This document shows, one piece after another, positions 5,250-6,340 of a stretch of 6,340 nucleotides of DNA (position 1 is its first letter; each line of letters starts with the position of its first letter). The DNA is from Clostridiales bacterium (lineage in GTDB: Bacteria; Bacillota; Clostridia; Lachnospirales; Lachnospiraceae), in assembly GCA_015655565.1 (NCBI GenBank), contig JAATEU010000361.1, positions 1 through 6,340 on the forward strand. The letters are read 5' to 3'. A program made the translations under genes and the position numbers. The notes under the pieces are model-generated. The model was not told the DNA's origin, made no database searches, and was given only the letters and a program-made list of their open reading frames with translations.

Positions 5250-6340
5250 TTAATCCGTAAAAGACGGCGAATCGGTTTCCGGTAAGATGGCCGTACCATT
5301 CACTAATTTATCTTTATCCTCTACTTCAAAATAATAACTATAAATATAATGTGCAAGTTCTACCGCATTACCGGAAGCATATCCATTTGGAATTACAACA
5401 GTAACTGCTATTTCAGGTGCTTCATAGGGTGCATAGGATAGAAATAATGCATGATTGGCCCTGGACAGGCTTTCCTGTGCCGTACCGGTTTTTCCCGCTA
5501 CTTTAACAGGAAAATTTTCAAATACATAGGAAGAAGAACTTCTGCTGCCATTGCCAACCCGATACATACCCTCCTGTATTAATTGCCATGTGGAATCGCT
5601 GACCCCTGTTAATTTTTCTGACTTTGCATTATTATCCAGTATTACGGTACCATCTTTATCAACTACCTTATCAACGAGAGTTAAGTCATATAAAGTACCG
5701 CTGTCGGCTACCGTAGTTAAATACCGGGCTAATTGTATAGGGGTATAGCTGTTTGAACCTTGTCCGATTGCAGACCGGACAGCGTCTTTATCTGATATTT
5801 GAGGTTCAGCCTCTTCTAACTCTATTCCTGACTTCCTGTCTAATCCATAAAGAGAAGCATACTTCGCAAGTTTTTCAAGACCAAGTTTATCCCTGTTAAT
5901 ACCGGAACTATCAAGACCTAAACGCCAGCCCATTTCATAAAAGAAGTAATTACAGGAAACTTCCAGGGCCGTAGTAATATCTACAGCACCATGACTGGTG
6001 CTTGACCAGCATCTTGGTGAATGAGTAACCTTATCAAATACAACTTGGTCATAAACAGTTTCCGTAGGACCGATTGCACCTTCTTCTAATGCTGCTGTAG
6101 AAGTTACCATCTTAAAAGTAGAACCCGGTGCCGTCCGTTGTTTTGCTGCACGGTTTATTGAAGGGTAAGTTAAATCATTATTTACTATGGCAAAATAATC
6201 AGGATCAACCTTATTAGCAAATTTATTAATGTCATAACTCGGGTAAGATACCATGGCAACTACATCTCCTGTTTTAACATCTGTCACAACAACAGAAGCA
6301 CTGCATGGATCTAAAGCCAACTGAGCAGGTGTGATTTCAA
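5250..6340 (-). CDS. mrdA: Class B penicillin-binding protein 2 (MrdA-like), C-terminal part
   Basis: The transpeptidase part of an elongation-type class B PBP, which crosslinks peptidoglycan outside the membrane. The frame is open at the window edge, so the N-terminal anchor and pedestal domain are missing; 362 residues are visible. Counting from the TTG-encoded Leu at 6320-6318 as residue 1, the catalytic motifs are STFK at 67-70 (nucleophile Ser67), SCN at 122-124 and KTGT at 277-280 (5492-5481). The context APGSTFK and the following segments fit PBP2/SpoVD-type enzymes. That TTG is not a real start: six in-frame codons (EITPAQ) precede it and read smoothly into the domain. The position before minCDE and rodA, as in other clostridial mre/mrdA/min clusters, favours MrdA as the RodA partner over a sporulation or division paralogue. 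The C-terminus ends soon after the domain, without PASTA repeats. Confidence 0.92.
   Translation of the reverse strand, partial: EITPAQLALDPCSASVVVTDVKTGDVVAMVSYPSYDINKFANKVDPDYFAIVNNDLTYPSINRAAKQRTAPGSTFKMVTSTAALEEGAIGPTETVYDQVVFDKVTHSPRCWSSTSHGAVDITTALEVSCNYFFYEMGWRLGLDSSGINRDKLGLEKLAKYASLYGLDRKSGIELEEAEPQISDKDAVRSAIGQGSNSYTPIQLARYLTTVADSGTLYDLTLVDKVVDKDGTVILDNNAKSEKLTGVSDSTWQLIQEGMYRVGNGSRSSSSYVFENFPVKVAGKTGTAQESLSRANHALFLSYAPYEAPEIAVTVVIPNGYASGNAVELAHYIYSYYFEVEDKDKLVNGTAILPETDSPSFTD

Overview
The window reads as chromosomal DNA of a low-GC Bacillota, most likely a clostridium of the Lachnospiraceae type. The grounds are AT-rich genes with strong AGGAGG-like Shine-Dalgarno sites, a MinCDE set that includes MinE, a Gram-positive-style lipoprotein, and the gene order PBP2 - minC - minD - minE - rodA - mgsA - DD-carboxypeptidase. 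I cannot name the species.

Layout, in the direction of transcription (minus strand, high to low coordinates). From 6340 to 869 runs a tight block of seven genes with gaps of about 0-45 bases and no visible internal promoter or terminator. It holds the C-terminal part of a class B penicillin-binding protein (PBP2/MrdA, start outside the window), minC, minD, minE, a RodA/FtsW-family glycosyltransferase, methylglyoxal synthase and a lipoprotein D-Ala-D-Ala carboxypeptidase. This is probably one operon whose promoter lies beyond position 6340. RodA polymerises glycan strands, PBP2 crosslinks them, the carboxypeptidase trims the peptides, and MinCDE keeps FtsZ away from the poles. Elongation and division-site placement are therefore co-expressed. 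The methylglyoxal synthase is a metabolic enzyme carried in the same unit.

After a gap of about 150 bases, which holds a candidate promoter and a leader that may fold up to the ribosome binding site, comes a small P-loop protein of unknown function (715-296), also on the minus strand.

The left end (1-295) contains no convincing complete gene. Positions 1-33 may be the last codons of a plus-strand gene, followed at once by a strong, probably bidirectional hairpin terminator (33-72). That terminator overlaps an 18-bp perfect inverted repeat (65-108). Positions 110-275 are much richer in GC (49 of 100 bases in 111-210, against 24 of 100 in 301-400) and contain several nested or alternative helices. 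This segment looks like a structured RNA or an intergenic repeat element and is the least explained part of the window. The rest is mostly well-known cell-envelope housekeeping.
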